NCBI GenBank assembly: GCA_934433135.1 | Contig: CAKRZO010000017.1 | Location: 12,709 to 76,708 of the forward strand | Reading direction: 5' to 3' | Length of the DNA: 64,000 bases | Source: an uncultured Acetatifactor sp. | GTDB lineage: Bacteria; Bacillota; Clostridia; Lachnospirales; Lachnospiraceae | Shown: piece after piece, positions 51,830-59,971 of the stretch | How the letters are laid out: each line of letters starts with the position of its first letter | Numbering within the stretch: position 1 is the first letter of the stretch | Notes under the pieces: generated by a model | The model's database searches: none | Told to the model about the DNA's origin: nothing | The model's input: the letters and a program-made list of their open reading frames with translations, nothing else | Position numbers and translations under genes: made by a program

Positions 51830-54178
51830 ATGAAAACGGAAACCGGAAGGAAAATAACAGATTGGAAATTGTTATATGCAGCCAATGAAACCCTGGCTGG
51901 GAAAGAATTTTCTACGATCGCGGAATTGGAGCAGTCAGGCTATCCTGTCATCCCGGCACTTGTTCCGGGAAACTTTGAAAAGGATCTGATGAGGGCAGGA
52001 AAGCTGGAGGATTTATATTTCAGTACGAATACTTTAAAAGCGCAGCAGCTGGAAAATATGCATGTGTGGTATTTTACGGAATTGGAATGCAGCAAAACGG
52101 AGACAGGATCAAAGATCTGCTTTGAAGGAATTGATACGGCTGCGGATATTTATCTGAACGGCAGCTTGGTAAAATCCGTGGAGAATATGTATGTTCCGGC
52201 TACGATCGAGCAGGGAATCCGGGAAGGAAAAAATGAGTTAATTGTACATATCAAACCGGCCTGTCTGGTGGCTGCGGGAAGAGAGCTTACACCCCACGAG
52301 TATGCATTTGATTATAATTATGAGTCTCTGACGATTCGAAAAGCTCCCCATATGTATGGCTGGGATATTATGCCGCGAATCGTTTCGGCAGGTATCTGGA
52401 AGGATGTTTTCCTGATACCGCAAAAGAAGGATGAAATCGAAGATATTTTTCTGCATACCGTCAGCATTGACCTTGCAAAGAAGACGGCGGCAATCCGATT
52501 GACCATTCAGACAAAATTAAGCGGTGACTTTGCACGGGAATACACGGTGACGGTGAAGGGAAAATGTAAGGATAGTTCTTTCGAGACAGAATTTATCCTG
52601 CGTAATCCGGCATTTGCCGTAAATTTTAATGTGGAGAACTGCAGATTCTGGTGGCCGAAGAATGCAGGAGAGGCAGAACTTTATGATGTGGAAGTGGTTT
52701 TGCGTCATGGGGATATTTTATGTGATACTTACCGGATGAAATTCGGAATCCGCACTGTTGAACTGGATAGAACGGATGTGACGATTATTACGGAAGAAGG
52801 CAGAAAGGGGGAATTCTGCTTCCTTGTAAACGGGAAAAAAGTGTTTGTGCTGGGAACCAACTGGGTGCCGCTGGATGCGTTCCATTCCAATGACAGCAAC
52901 CGGCTTCCGGAAGCGCTGGCGCTTTTGGATGATATCGGTTGCAACATGGTGCGCTGCTGGGGCGGCAACGTCTATGAATCGGATGCATTTTTTGCTTTCT
53001 GCGACAGCCGCGGGATTATGATATGGCAGGATTTTGCCATGGGCTGTGCCATTTATCCCCAGGAGGAAGAGTTTGCGGACAAATTGCGCAAAGAGGCTGT
53101 TTATCAGGTGAAAAGGCTTAGGAATCATGCAAGTCTTGTCCTGTGGGCAGGAGACAACGAATGCGATGAGGCATACTATCGCGGCTGGAGCGGAGAGAAG
53201 AGCAATCCCGGAGAAAACCGGCTGACAAGGGAGGTTCTGCCGGAGGTGATCAAAAGGTACGATGCGGGAAGGCCGTACCTTCCCAGTTCTCCCTATATCA
53301 GCGAAGCCTATTATCAAGGTGTGCATGGTAAGGAAGAACCGGAATTGCCGGAAAATCATCTGTGGGGGCCGAGAGATTATTTTAAGGGGCCTTATTACCG
53401 TGACACTTTCTGTCATTTTGCAAGTGAGATCGGGTACCATGGATTTCCGGCAGTGAGCTCTTTGCAAAGATTTTTAAAGGAACCGGAGAAAATTTTTGAA
53501 CCGGACGGCATGCCGACAGAAGAGTACCTGGTACACGCCACGGCCATGGAGAATAAAAAGGGAGCGCCGTATACCTACCGCATCCAACTGGCTTATGACC
53601 AGGTGGTGACTTTATTCGGAAAAGCCTGTGAGAATCTGGAGGATTTTGTGCTGCAAAGTCAGATTTCCCAGGCGGAAGCCAAGAAATATTTTATTGAAAA
53701 ATTCCGGACATCCAAATGGGAGAGAACAGGGATCATCTGGTGGAATCTGTTGGACGGCTGGCCGCAGGTTTCCGATGCGATCGTGGATTACTACTTTACG
53801 AAAAAGCTTGCCTATTCTTATATCAAACGTTCCCAGCAGCCGGTTTGCCTTATGGGCGGAGAAGAAAAGGAAAATACAGTGCCTTTGTATGCGGTGAATG
53901 ACAGCCCGCAGGAGATTTCTTTGAACTATACCGTATACCGGATTCTTGATGGTAAGAAAGAAGCGGCACACGTCGGCAGCGCAGTGCTTGCGCCGGATAC
54001 GGCACAGATTCTTAAGGAACTGCCGCTGTCAGACCGGCAGGAATGCTTCCTGTTTACCTGGGAATATGGCAAAACGAGAGGATGTAACCATTACTATACA
54101 AAGCTTTTGAAGATTGATTTTGAAGAGTACAAAGAAGCGATCAGGATGTGCGGTTTTGGGATGGCATTTGATATTTAA
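51830..54178 (+). CDS. GH2 beta-mannosidase-like glycosidase
   Basis: A 782-residue cytosolic enzyme. N-terminal GH2 sugar-binding domain (VPGNFEKDLMRAGKLEDLYF near 44 and FEGIDTAADIYLNGSLV near 97), a beta-sandwich, then the catalytic barrel with NWVPLDAFHS near 344, CNMVRCWGGNVYE near 370, IWQDFAMGCAIYP near 398, acid/base Glu in WAGDNECDEAYY near 440 and the nucleophile Glu in SEIGYHGFP near 529. WWNLLDGWPQVSDAIVDYY near 640 is typical of the beta-mannosidase group. Releases mannose from manno-oligosaccharides or N-glycan cores by family. Divergent from an AraC regulator. Confidence 0.9.
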   Translation: MKTETGRKITDWKLLYAANETLAGKEFSTIAELEQSGYPVIPALVPGNFEKDLMRAGKLEDLYFSTNTLKAQQLENMHVWYFTELECSKTETGSKICFEGIDTAADIYLNGSLVKSVENMYVPATIEQGIREGKNELIVHIKPACLVAAGRELTPHEYAFDYNYESLTIRKAPHMYGWDIMPRIVSAGIWKDVFLIPQKKDEIEDIFLHTVSIDLAKKTAAIRLTIQTKLSGDFAREYTVTVKGKCKDSSFETEFILRNPAFAVNFNVENCRFWWPKNAGEAELYDVEVVLRHGDILCDTYRMKFGIRTVELDRTDVTIITEEGRKGEFCFLVNGKKVFVLGTNWVPLDAFHSNDSNRLPEALALLDDIGCNMVRCWGGNVYESDAFFAFCDSRGIMIWQDFAMGCAIYPQEEEFADKLRKEAVYQVKRLRNHASLVLWAGDNECDEAYYRGWSGEKSNPGENRLTREVLPEVIKRYDAGRPYLPSSPYISEAYYQGVHGKEEPELPENHLWGPRDYFKGPYYRDTFCHFASEIGYHGFPAVSSLQRFLKEPEKIFEPDGMPTEEYLVHATAMENKKGAPYTYRIQLAYDQVVTLFGKACENLEDFVLQSQISQAEAKKYFIEKFRTSKWERTGIIWWNLLDGWPQVSDAIVDYYFTKKLAYSYIKRSQQPVCLMGGEEKENTVPLYAVNDSPQEISLNYTVYRILDGKKEAAHVGSAVLAPDTAQILKELPLSDRQECFLFTWEYGKTRGCNHYYTKLLKIDFEEYKEAIRMCGFGMAFDI

Positions 54179-54235
54179 ACGTGTGTAACCTGTAAACAGA
54201 ACAGGTGAGGAACTTCATAATTATATGTTTTGGGC

Positions 54236-54276
54236 AAGGGCAGTGTTCTTTCGGAAAGAGAGAACGCTGCCTTTTT
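54236..54276 (+). terminator. Terminator after the GH2 gene
   Basis: AAGGGCAGTGTTCTT pairs with AGAGAACGCTGCCTT, then T-run. The preceding TTATATGTTTT and the left arm match the sequence around 48190-48217, so this block appears duplicated. Confidence 0.82.
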
Positions 54277-54306
54277 TAAATAGGGATTTGTTGCTTTCAA
54301 AATAAA

Positions 54307-54335
54307 TTGCATGATACGGAGGCTTGTGGTACACT
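54307..54335 (+). promoter_or_regulatory. Promoter of the esterase gene, copy of the 49547 promoter
   Basis: TTGCAT (54307-54312) and TACACT (54330-54335), 17-bp spacer. Over 32 bp it differs from the Rpn gene promoter at only three or so positions, all in the spacer. Confidence 0.65.
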
Positions 54336-54378
54336 GGTATCAGAAAATGGGGTAAATCTGTTCAAGGTTAGGCTAAAC

Positions 54379-54446
54379 GGCTATTTGTGTCGCAGGCGTC
54401 ACAAAGTAGCCCTTGATCAGATTCCTCCGATGCTAAAGCGTCTGCG
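54379..54446 (+). repeat. Duplicated leader element, copy 2
   Basis: Same blocks as 43120-43187: GGCTATTTGTG, CGCAG(G)CG, CAAAGTAGCC, AGATTCCTCC and AAAGCGTCTGCGGAATGG. Stem CGCAGGCGT/GCGTCTGCG has mismatches here, whereas the GGCTA/TAGCC stem is kept. It ends at the esterase ribosome site. A short trace (TGTCTGCAGAATGGAGG) also precedes the nucleoside hydrolase at 58979-58995. Confidence 0.6.
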
Positions 54447-54460
54447 GAATGGAGATTAGA

Positions 54461-55345
54461 ATGGTACATTATCACAAATTAAATGAGGAAAAGGCAGATT
54501 TTCAGGCTGCCGTAGCAAGGCACAGTGCGGACAAAACCGTTATTTATAAAGAAGTGGAAGGACAGCCGGTCCGGCTGGGATGGTTTTTCCCGAAGCAGTT
54601 TAAACTTAAAAAAACGTCAACCGGGAAGCTGCCGACATATCCGTTGTTTGTCATGGTGCACGGAGGCGGCTGGAGCGGTCATAAGATTTTTGAGGATCAA
54701 TCCTGCTGGCAGGGAGATTATCTGGGATATCTGGCCAGGTATTTCGCTGACAGGGGTTTTGTCTGTGTAAGCGTGGATTATCGGCTGATCCGTGAAGATG
54801 GACAGGCGCCGGGATATGGAATTTTGGAATGTTACGAAGATTGCTGCGATGCCATGGACTTTATTTTCTCCAAGGCAGAAGAGTGTGGTCTTGACAAAGA
54901 GCGCTGCTACCTTCTCGGAGAATCAGCAGGAGGACACCTGGCAGGAGCTTTGGCAACCTTTCATTATGACAGAACCTATTCCTTTAAAAAGGCATTTCTG
55001 GTCAATCCCATTACCCATTTTGAAGATTATTGGGGGCGCTTTGTTCCGACCGTCAGCAAGCATCCCCACCTTGCACCATTGACACTGCCGGAACGGAAAA
55101 AGTTCCTGGCACCCTTATCGCAGATTACCGGAAATACCTGTGATGTGGTATTGATCCATGGGGAAGAGGATACCGTAGTATCTCCTGAACATGCAAAGGC
55201 ATTCTATGACAAAAGGAAGGAGTTCCCGGGAGAATGCAAACTGCATCTGATTGAAAAGACCGGACATGCATTTTTACTGGCGGAATACACCATACAATTG
55301 GAGGCCTGCGGAATCGGGATACGGATTATTGAGGAAAATCTGTAA
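54461..55345 (+). CDS. Alpha/beta-hydrolase, esterase/deacetylase type
   Basis: A 294-residue cytosolic enzyme (ATG 54461 chosen because GGAG lies 7 bp upstream; ATG 54449 adds four residues). Oxyanion motif HGGGWSG near 66, nucleophile Ser in GESAGGHLAG near 161, catalytic Asp in HGEEDTVVSPEHA near 233, catalytic His in KTGHAFLLAE near 267. This is the BD-FAE/acetyl-esterase plan, as used for removing acyl groups from dietary glycans. Near a GH2 enzyme; they may act together. A palindromic repeat follows. Confidence 0.88.
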   Translation: MVHYHKLNEEKADFQAAVARHSADKTVIYKEVEGQPVRLGWFFPKQFKLKKTSTGKLPTYPLFVMVHGGGWSGHKIFEDQSCWQGDYLGYLARYFADRGFVCVSVDYRLIREDGQAPGYGILECYEDCCDAMDFIFSKAEECGLDKERCYLLGESAGGHLAGALATFHYDRTYSFKKAFLVNPITHFEDYWGRFVPTVSKHPHLAPLTLPERKKFLAPLSQITGNTCDVVLIHGEEDTVVSPEHAKAFYDKRKEFPGECKLHLIEKTGHAFLLAEYTIQLEACGIGIRIIEENL

Positions 55346-55348
55346 AAA

Positions 55349-55378
55349 CATATCTGCCCACATGAACGCTTGTCTGAT
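55349..55378 (+). repeat. Truncated copy of the palindromic family (right arm)
   Basis: CATATCTGCCCACATGAACG then CTTGTCTGATAA repeats the right arm of the full copy that starts 6 bp later (ATCTGCCCACATGAATGCTTGTCTGAACTG). Confidence 0.6.
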
Positions 55379-55383
55379 AATAG

Positions 55384-55531
55384 TAACAGTTCAGACGCGC
55401 CATTCGCAAAACTTTCCGCATGCTTCGCAGCTGCTTTTGCTCATTACTTGGCGCTAAGTTCAAGCATTCATGCAGACAGATTTTCATGCAAGCATGAAAT
55501 CTGCCCACATGAATGCTTGTCTGAACTGTTA
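55384..55531. repeat. 148-bp palindromic element, full copy of the CTGAACTGTT family
   Basis: Termini TAACAGTTCAGAC (55384-55396) and GTCTGAACTGTTA (55519-55531) are perfect inverted repeats. Inside, GCATTCATG...CAGATTT pairs with AAATCTG...CATGAATGC around TCATGCAAGCATGA. The left part, read on the minus strand, gives the family end block TTTTGCGAATGGCGCGTCTGAACTGTTA. Confidence 0.85.
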
Positions 55532-55564
55532 TGGAAAATAAAAAGAAAAGAGGATGAGGAAGCT

Positions 55565-56206
55565 ATGGAACGGAAACCGAAAGAGATTTATTATGAAAAT
55601 GCAGCAAATACGGTAATTGCCAATTTAAAAAAGCGTCAGATGGAAGGATATTACTGTCCGGATTGTCAGACTGCCGTAAAAAAAGTACTGGAACTGATTC
55701 CGGAAGGATCTTCCATCGGCTGGGGCGGAGCTATGAGCCTGGAGGAATCCGGGTTAATGAAAGCTTTGAAAGAAGGAAATTATCGGCTGATTGACAGAGC
55801 GCTTGCAAAAAGTCCGAAGGAAAGCAAGGAGATCTTTGCGCAGATATTCGGAGCGGATTTCTTTTTGATGAGTACCAATGCAATTACGCTGGACGGTGTT
55901 TTGGTCAATATGGACGGAAGAGCCAATCGGGTATCCTTTTTGTGTTACGGACCGGAACATGTCATCATTTTGGCAGGCGTCAACAAGATTGCACCGGATC
56001 TGGACAGCGCAATTAAGAGAGTCAGAAATGTGGCATCTCCTGCCAATGCAGTTCGGCTGCAAAGAAAAACTCCTTGCGCGATTACCGGAAAATGTGCAGA
56101 CTGCCAGGCACCGGACTGCATCTGCAGCCAGCTGGTTATTACAAGACGCTCCCAGGTGAAAGGAAGAATTCAGGTTGTACTGGTGGGAGAGGAGCTGGGA
56201 TATTGA
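55565..56206 (+). CDS. LUD-domain protein (lactate-utilisation LutC/DUF162 type)
   Basis: A 213-residue cytosolic protein starting at ATG 55565 (GAGGAAG upstream; upstream in-frame extension falls in the repeat). NAANTVIANLKKRQMEGYYCPD near 11, IGWGGAMSLEESGLMKAL near 52, SKEIFAQIFGADFFLMSTNAITLDGVLVNMDGRANRV near 86-122 and the end with CADCQAPDCICSQLVITRRSQVKGRI are the LUD pattern. Its C-terminal cluster of four Cys (CxxCxxxxCxC) may bind metal. Lactate-utilisation LutA/LutB partners are missing; instead it overlaps a fused electron-transfer flavoprotein by 4 bp, so it likely works with that. Confidence 0.88.
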   Translation: MERKPKEIYYENAANTVIANLKKRQMEGYYCPDCQTAVKKVLELIPEGSSIGWGGAMSLEESGLMKALKEGNYRLIDRALAKSPKESKEIFAQIFGADFFLMSTNAITLDGVLVNMDGRANRVSFLCYGPEHVIILAGVNKIAPDLDSAIKRVRNVASPANAVRLQRKTPCAITGKCADCQAPDCICSQLVITRRSQVKGRIQVVLVGEELGY

Positions 56207-57795
56207 AGATTATTGTATGTATTAAGCAGCTTCCGGACGGAAGCCTGAATCCTTTTGATACCAGTGCATTGGAGAGTGCGCTGCGGATAGAGGACATCTG
56301 CCGGCAAAAATCGCAGCTTTGCGAAATTACGGCAGTAAGTATGGGCAGGCAGGGTATGGCGCCGCTGTTAGAGGAGCTTACCAGACTGGGAAATATCAAA
56401 GGAGTACTGCTGAGTGATAAAGATTTTGCGGGAGCGGATACCCTTGCCACGTCCAAAACCCTGGCAGCCTGGATAGGTAAGCAGGATTATGACCTGATTC
56501 TTTGCGGACGGCAGAGCATTGACGGAGAGACGGCGCAGGTAGGACCGGAAATAGCGCAAATGCTGGGAATTCCGGTAAAGACATGTGTACTGTCGGTGGA
56601 ACCTGCAGCCGGGACGGAAGCGAATGAAAATGCAGGATCAGGTGCTGAAACCGAAGCAACTGCAGAGACAACGGACAGGATAGTATGTCATACCAGAACC
56701 GGTACAGAGCAGGTTGACCTGCCTTGTGTGGTTACCATGGAGCGCTCAAATGTACTGCGTTTCCCGAGTTTGTGGGCAAAGAAGAAAGAAGTTCTTGTAC
56801 AGAATCGGGAAGATTTGGGGATTCCTGTGCAGGAATGCGGTCTTAAGGGTTCGCCCACCAGAGTGCTGGAAAGCTATGAGAATACCGGCGGGCAGCGAAA
56901 ATGCCGTTACATACAGGCAGATGAGCTGACTGCAATTCTGGATGCTACGGAAGATAAAAGCAGTGCAAAGCAAGCAGAGTGGGCAAAGCATGGGCAGGAT
57001 AGGCAAAGTTCCCGGGATACACAGAGTACGGAACAGGTAGAAGGAAGGGAAGGAAACAGGGGAAAGAACGCTGCACTTGCAGGTTTCCGAGTAGCGCCGG
57101 GAGAAAAGAAACTGGATGCAATCTGGGTAACAGACGAAGAGCTTTTCACCATCGGCAATATTCTGGCACAGAAAACCGTTCTGGTGCCGTTAAAGGAAGA
57201 GAATCTGGAGGCATTCCTTGATAAAGTAAGAAAAGAAAAACCGGCTGTCATTCTGACCCCGGCGGATTGGAAGTCCAGAAGTCTGGCACCGCGTGTTGCG
57301 GCTGCGCTGCAGACGGGATTGTGCGCGGACTGTACCGGGCTGGTAGTAGAAGAAAAGGAACTTCATATGATTCGTCCTGCTCTTGCCGGGAATCGGATTG
57401 CCAAGATCCGCTGCAGAACATTTCCGGTTATGGCAACGGTTCGGACTGCCGGAAAAAGCCGGGAGGAGCTGGTCTTTGCCATAGGCAAGGGAGCTCTTTC
57501 CGTAAAAAATGAGATCATTTCCTGCGCGAAAAAATATCGAGGGACTTTGGCAGCATCCAGAGCCTGCGTAGAAACCGGCGGTATGCCCTATGAATGGCAG
57601 GTGGGATTGACCGGGCGCAGTATAGCGCCGAAAATCTATCTGGCTTTTGGCATTTCGGGAGCTGTCCATCATATTGTGGGGATGGAACGCTCCGGAACCG
57701 TGATTGCCGTCAATACAGACCCTAATGCTCCGATTTTTTCTTATGCGGATTATGGAATTATAGGGAAAGCAGAGGATGTTCTGAGAGTGCTCTGA
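56203..57795 (+). CDS. Fused electron transfer flavoprotein (EtfB-EtfA in one chain)
   Basis: A 530-residue protein. TTG 56203 overlaps the LUD stop (TTGA) and gives MKIIVCIKQLPDG, the classic EtfB start. Residues 1-250 are EtfB-like (CGRQSIDGETAQVGPEIAQMLGIPVKT near 105-131, MERSNVLRFPSLWAKKKE near 184). A hydrophilic linker rich in Gln, Ser and Arg (about 250-300) leads to an EtfA-like part: APRVAAALQTGLCADCTGLVVEE near 363, GNRIAKIRCRTFPVMATVR near 398, and the FAD-binding TLAASRACVETGG...QVGLTGRSIAPKIYLAFGISGAVHHIVGM near 448-490, ending NTDPNAPIFSYADYGIIG. EtfB and EtfA are normally separate subunits. Role: electron transfer between dehydrogenases; no acyl-CoA dehydrogenase or quinone oxidoreductase gene is adjacent. 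Confidence 0.9.
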   Translation: MKIIVCIKQLPDGSLNPFDTSALESALRIEDICRQKSQLCEITAVSMGRQGMAPLLEELTRLGNIKGVLLSDKDFAGADTLATSKTLAAWIGKQDYDLILCGRQSIDGETAQVGPEIAQMLGIPVKTCVLSVEPAAGTEANENAGSGAETEATAETTDRIVCHTRTGTEQVDLPCVVTMERSNVLRFPSLWAKKKEVLVQNREDLGIPVQECGLKGSPTRVLESYENTGGQRKCRYIQADELTAILDATEDKSSAKQAEWAKHGQDRQSSRDTQSTEQVEGREGNRGKNAALAGFRVAPGEKKLDAIWVTDEELFTIGNILAQKTVLVPLKEENLEAFLDKVRKEKPAVILTPADWKSRSLAPRVAAALQTGLCADCTGLVVEEKELHMIRPALAGNRIAKIRCRTFPVMATVRTAGKSREELVFAIGKGALSVKNEIISCAKKYRGTLAASRACVETGGMPYEWQVGLTGRSIAPKIYLAFGISGAVHHIVGMERSGTVIAVNTDPNAPIFSYADYGIIGKAEDVLRVL

Positions 57796-57835
57796 TTTTC
57801 TTTTAAAAAGCTTTTTGAAAGAATACCGGTTCCGA

Positions 57836-58675
57836 TCAATATTTTTTATTTTCCAGAGCGCTTTCCGTATTCTGTACGGCTTTGGCAACGGTCTCGCCGC
57901 CATGCAGCACGATATGCGTATACAGCGTATCGATAATCGCTAACTGCGCAATCCGGGAAGACATGGCCAGAATGGTATATTTGGTTTCATCGGCATTGGT
58001 ATGCAGTACATAGTCGCTGCATTTTACAATAGGGGAGCGTCCGCGGTTGGTAATACTGATGGTGGTCGCTCCGTTTTTATGTGCATAAGCCAAAGCATTT
58101 ACAATATCAATCGAAGACCCGGAATGGGAAATGGCCAGAACCACGTCTCCTTCTCTTAAATGAGAGGCCAGGATCATCTGCATATGATTATCGGAACAGG
58201 AACAGGCATTTAAACCGGCCCGGATAAATTTATGCATGGCATCCTGGGCAATGGGAGCAGAGCTTCCGAGACCGAGAATCAGAATAGAGCGGGCATGGAG
58301 CAGAGCCTGCGCAGCCCCGGTCAGAGCATCCGGATCCAGGGAAGTCTTTGTTTTTTCCAGAGTCAGAATGATGTCATTCATATGCTTGGTATAGATGTCC
58401 ATGCAGGAGTCTTCCGGATGGATGGATTGGCCGCCGGTAGGACTGTTTCCCAGCTCCTGTGCGATGCTGATTTTCAAAGCCTGATAACCGCTCAACCCCA
58501 GCTTTTTGGAAAAACGTACCACCGTTGCATCCCCGCAGCCGCAGGCAGCGGCAAGTTCACTGATGCTAAGCTCCATTAATTCTTCCGGGTGTTTCAGTAT
58601 CCAGTCTGCAATCTTACGCTCTCCCCGACCGAAAGTGTCCGGCATGCTGCGTATTTTTAATAAAGTATTCTCCAT
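57836..58675 (-). CDS. RpiR/MurR-family regulator with SIS domain
   Basis: A 279-residue regulator. N-terminal HTH_6 with FGRGERKIADWILKHPEEL near 15 and SELAAACGCGDATVVRFSKKLGLSGYQALK near 39; C-terminal SIS domain (SILILGLGSSAPIAQDAMHKF near 130, VLAISHSGSSIDIVNALAYA near 177, GATTISITNRGRSP near 199), which senses phosphorylated sugars. It is divergent from the nucleoside hydrolase/kinase genes and has a consensus promoter with an internal palindrome, suggesting self-regulation. Confidence 0.92.
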   Translation of the reverse strand: MENTLLKIRSMPDTFGRGERKIADWILKHPEELMELSISELAAACGCGDATVVRFSKKLGLSGYQALKISIAQELGNSPTGGQSIHPEDSCMDIYTKHMNDIILTLEKTKTSLDPDALTGAAQALLHARSILILGLGSSAPIAQDAMHKFIRAGLNACSCSDNHMQMILASHLREGDVVLAISHSGSSIDIVNALAYAHKNGATTISITNRGRSPIVKCSDYVLHTNADETKYTILAMSSRIAQLAIIDTLYTHIVLHGGETVAKAVQNTESALENKKY

Positions 58676-58710
58676 AAGCCTATCATCCTCCGTTGTCCTG
58701 CAGTTTCTTT

Positions 58711-58739
58711 ATTGTAACATGAACACATCGTTGTGTCAA
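58711..58739 (-). promoter_or_regulatory. Consensus promoter of the RpiR gene with operator-like palindrome
   Basis: On the minus strand TTGACA (58734-58739) and TACAAT (58711-58716), 17-bp spacer. The spacer holds ACACA-TCGT-TGTGT (58724-58737), an inverted repeat overlapping -35, suitable for autoregulation. Confidence 0.65.
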
Positions 58740-58757
58740 TTCGACATAGCTGGCTTT

Positions 58758-58782
58758 GCAAATGGCGCATCTGAACTGTTAC
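58758..58782 (+). repeat. Partial copy of the CTGAACTGTT repeat family
   Basis: GCAAATGGCGCATCTGAACT then GTTAC matches the family's right-end consensus with two differences. It lies between the two divergent promoters. Confidence 0.65.
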
Positions 58783-58849
58783 ACTTTTTGGACGATTGAT
58801 GTGTGCACAGCCAGGTCACAATCCGTCACTTTTTCGATAAAAACAGTCG

Positions 58850-58878
58850 TTGTATATCCATGGGAAATCTGATACAAT
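58850..58878 (+). promoter_or_regulatory. Promoter of the nucleoside hydrolase gene
   Basis: TTGTAT (58850-58855) and TACAAT (58873-58878), 17-bp spacer, about 120 bp upstream of ATG 59000. Confidence 0.62.
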
Positions 58879-58999
58879 CATATCAGAAGTGCGGGACGTG
58901 AGATCCAATTCGAAGCAGGAGTACAGCATCCGGCAGTACCCGGATCGAAATAGCTGAGGGGCTGCTTCGATGGTGGAGTGTCTGCAGAATGGAGGAGAA

Positions 59000-59920
59000 A
59001 TGGACATTAATACCAGAATAAGAAATTTAAGCGTACCGGAAGGAAGAGTGGATGTGGTATTAGATACGGACGCTTACAATGAAATTGACGATCAGTTCGC
59101 CATTACTTACCTGCTTTCTTATGCGGAAAGGCTAAACATAAGAGCTGTTTATGCAGCTCCGTTCTTCAATGAGAAGTCGGACGGACCGAAGGATGGAATG
59201 CAGAAAAGCTATGAGGAGATTTTAAAGATTCTCACACTTGCCGGACGGAAAGTACCGGTCTGTAAGGGATCGGAAAGTTATCTTGCCGGGGAAAAAGAGC
59301 CGGTTCTTTCTCCGGCAGCGGATCATCTGGTAAGACTGGCCGGAGAATATTCTCCGCAGCGTCCGTTGTATGTGGTGGCAATCGGCGCCATTACCAACGT
59401 GGCTTCCGCGCTGCTTCTTGCTCCGGAGATTGCGGAAAATATCGTGATTGTATGGCTGGGAGGGCATGCCAGACATTATCATGATACGGCAGAATTCAAT
59501 ATGATGCAGGATGTGAAAGCGGCAAGAGTCGTTATGAAAAGCGGCGCTCCTTTTGTCCAGCTTCCCTGCGCGGGGGTTGTGGATGGTTTTACCATATCCG
59601 GTCCGGAACTGGAATACTGGCTGAAGGGCAAAAATCCCCTGGCAGATTATCTGGCGGAAAATACGATTCAGGAAGCGCAAAAGTACGCTTCCGGGACTGC
59701 CTGGACACGCTGCATCTGGGATGTGACCGCCGTTGCCTGGCTTGTTAATGTCAATAACCGTTTTATGCTTTCGCGCCTTGTGCCGACCTATCTGCCGAGC
59801 GATGATAACTTCTATATGGTAAATGATAATGCACCGCTTCAACGCTATGTTTACAGTATTAAAAGGGATGCTCTGATGACAGATCTGATGAAACGGATTG
59901 CGGATTTTTCTTTATCATAA
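59000..59920 (+). CDS. Nucleoside hydrolase (IUNH family)
   Basis: A 306-residue cytosolic enzyme splitting ribonucleosides into base and ribose. The calcium-binding motif reads VVLDTDAYNEIDDQFAITYLL near 19 (canonical DTDxxxDD layout with two inserted residues, as in many relatives), AIGAITNVASALLL near 126, then GGHARHYHDTAEFNMMQDVKAARVV near 155 (E-x-N ligand), and CIWDVTAVAWLVN near 234 in place of the usual HD(P/A) motif (WD here). ATG 59000 has GGAGGAG upstream. It is followed by a PfkB kinase that may phosphorylate the released ribose, and is divergent from an RpiR regulator. Confidence 0.9.
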   Translation: MDINTRIRNLSVPEGRVDVVLDTDAYNEIDDQFAITYLLSYAERLNIRAVYAAPFFNEKSDGPKDGMQKSYEEILKILTLAGRKVPVCKGSESYLAGEKEPVLSPAADHLVRLAGEYSPQRPLYVVAIGAITNVASALLLAPEIAENIVIVWLGGHARHYHDTAEFNMMQDVKAARVVMKSGAPFVQLPCAGVVDGFTISGPELEYWLKGKNPLADYLAENTIQEAQKYASGTAWTRCIWDVTAVAWLVNVNNRFMLSRLVPTYLPSDDNFYMVNDNAPLQRYVYSIKRDALMTDLMKRIADFSLS

Positions 59921-59971
59921 AAACGAGGGGAGCGATAACTTACGAAAACTTATTCGACAACAACGAAGATT

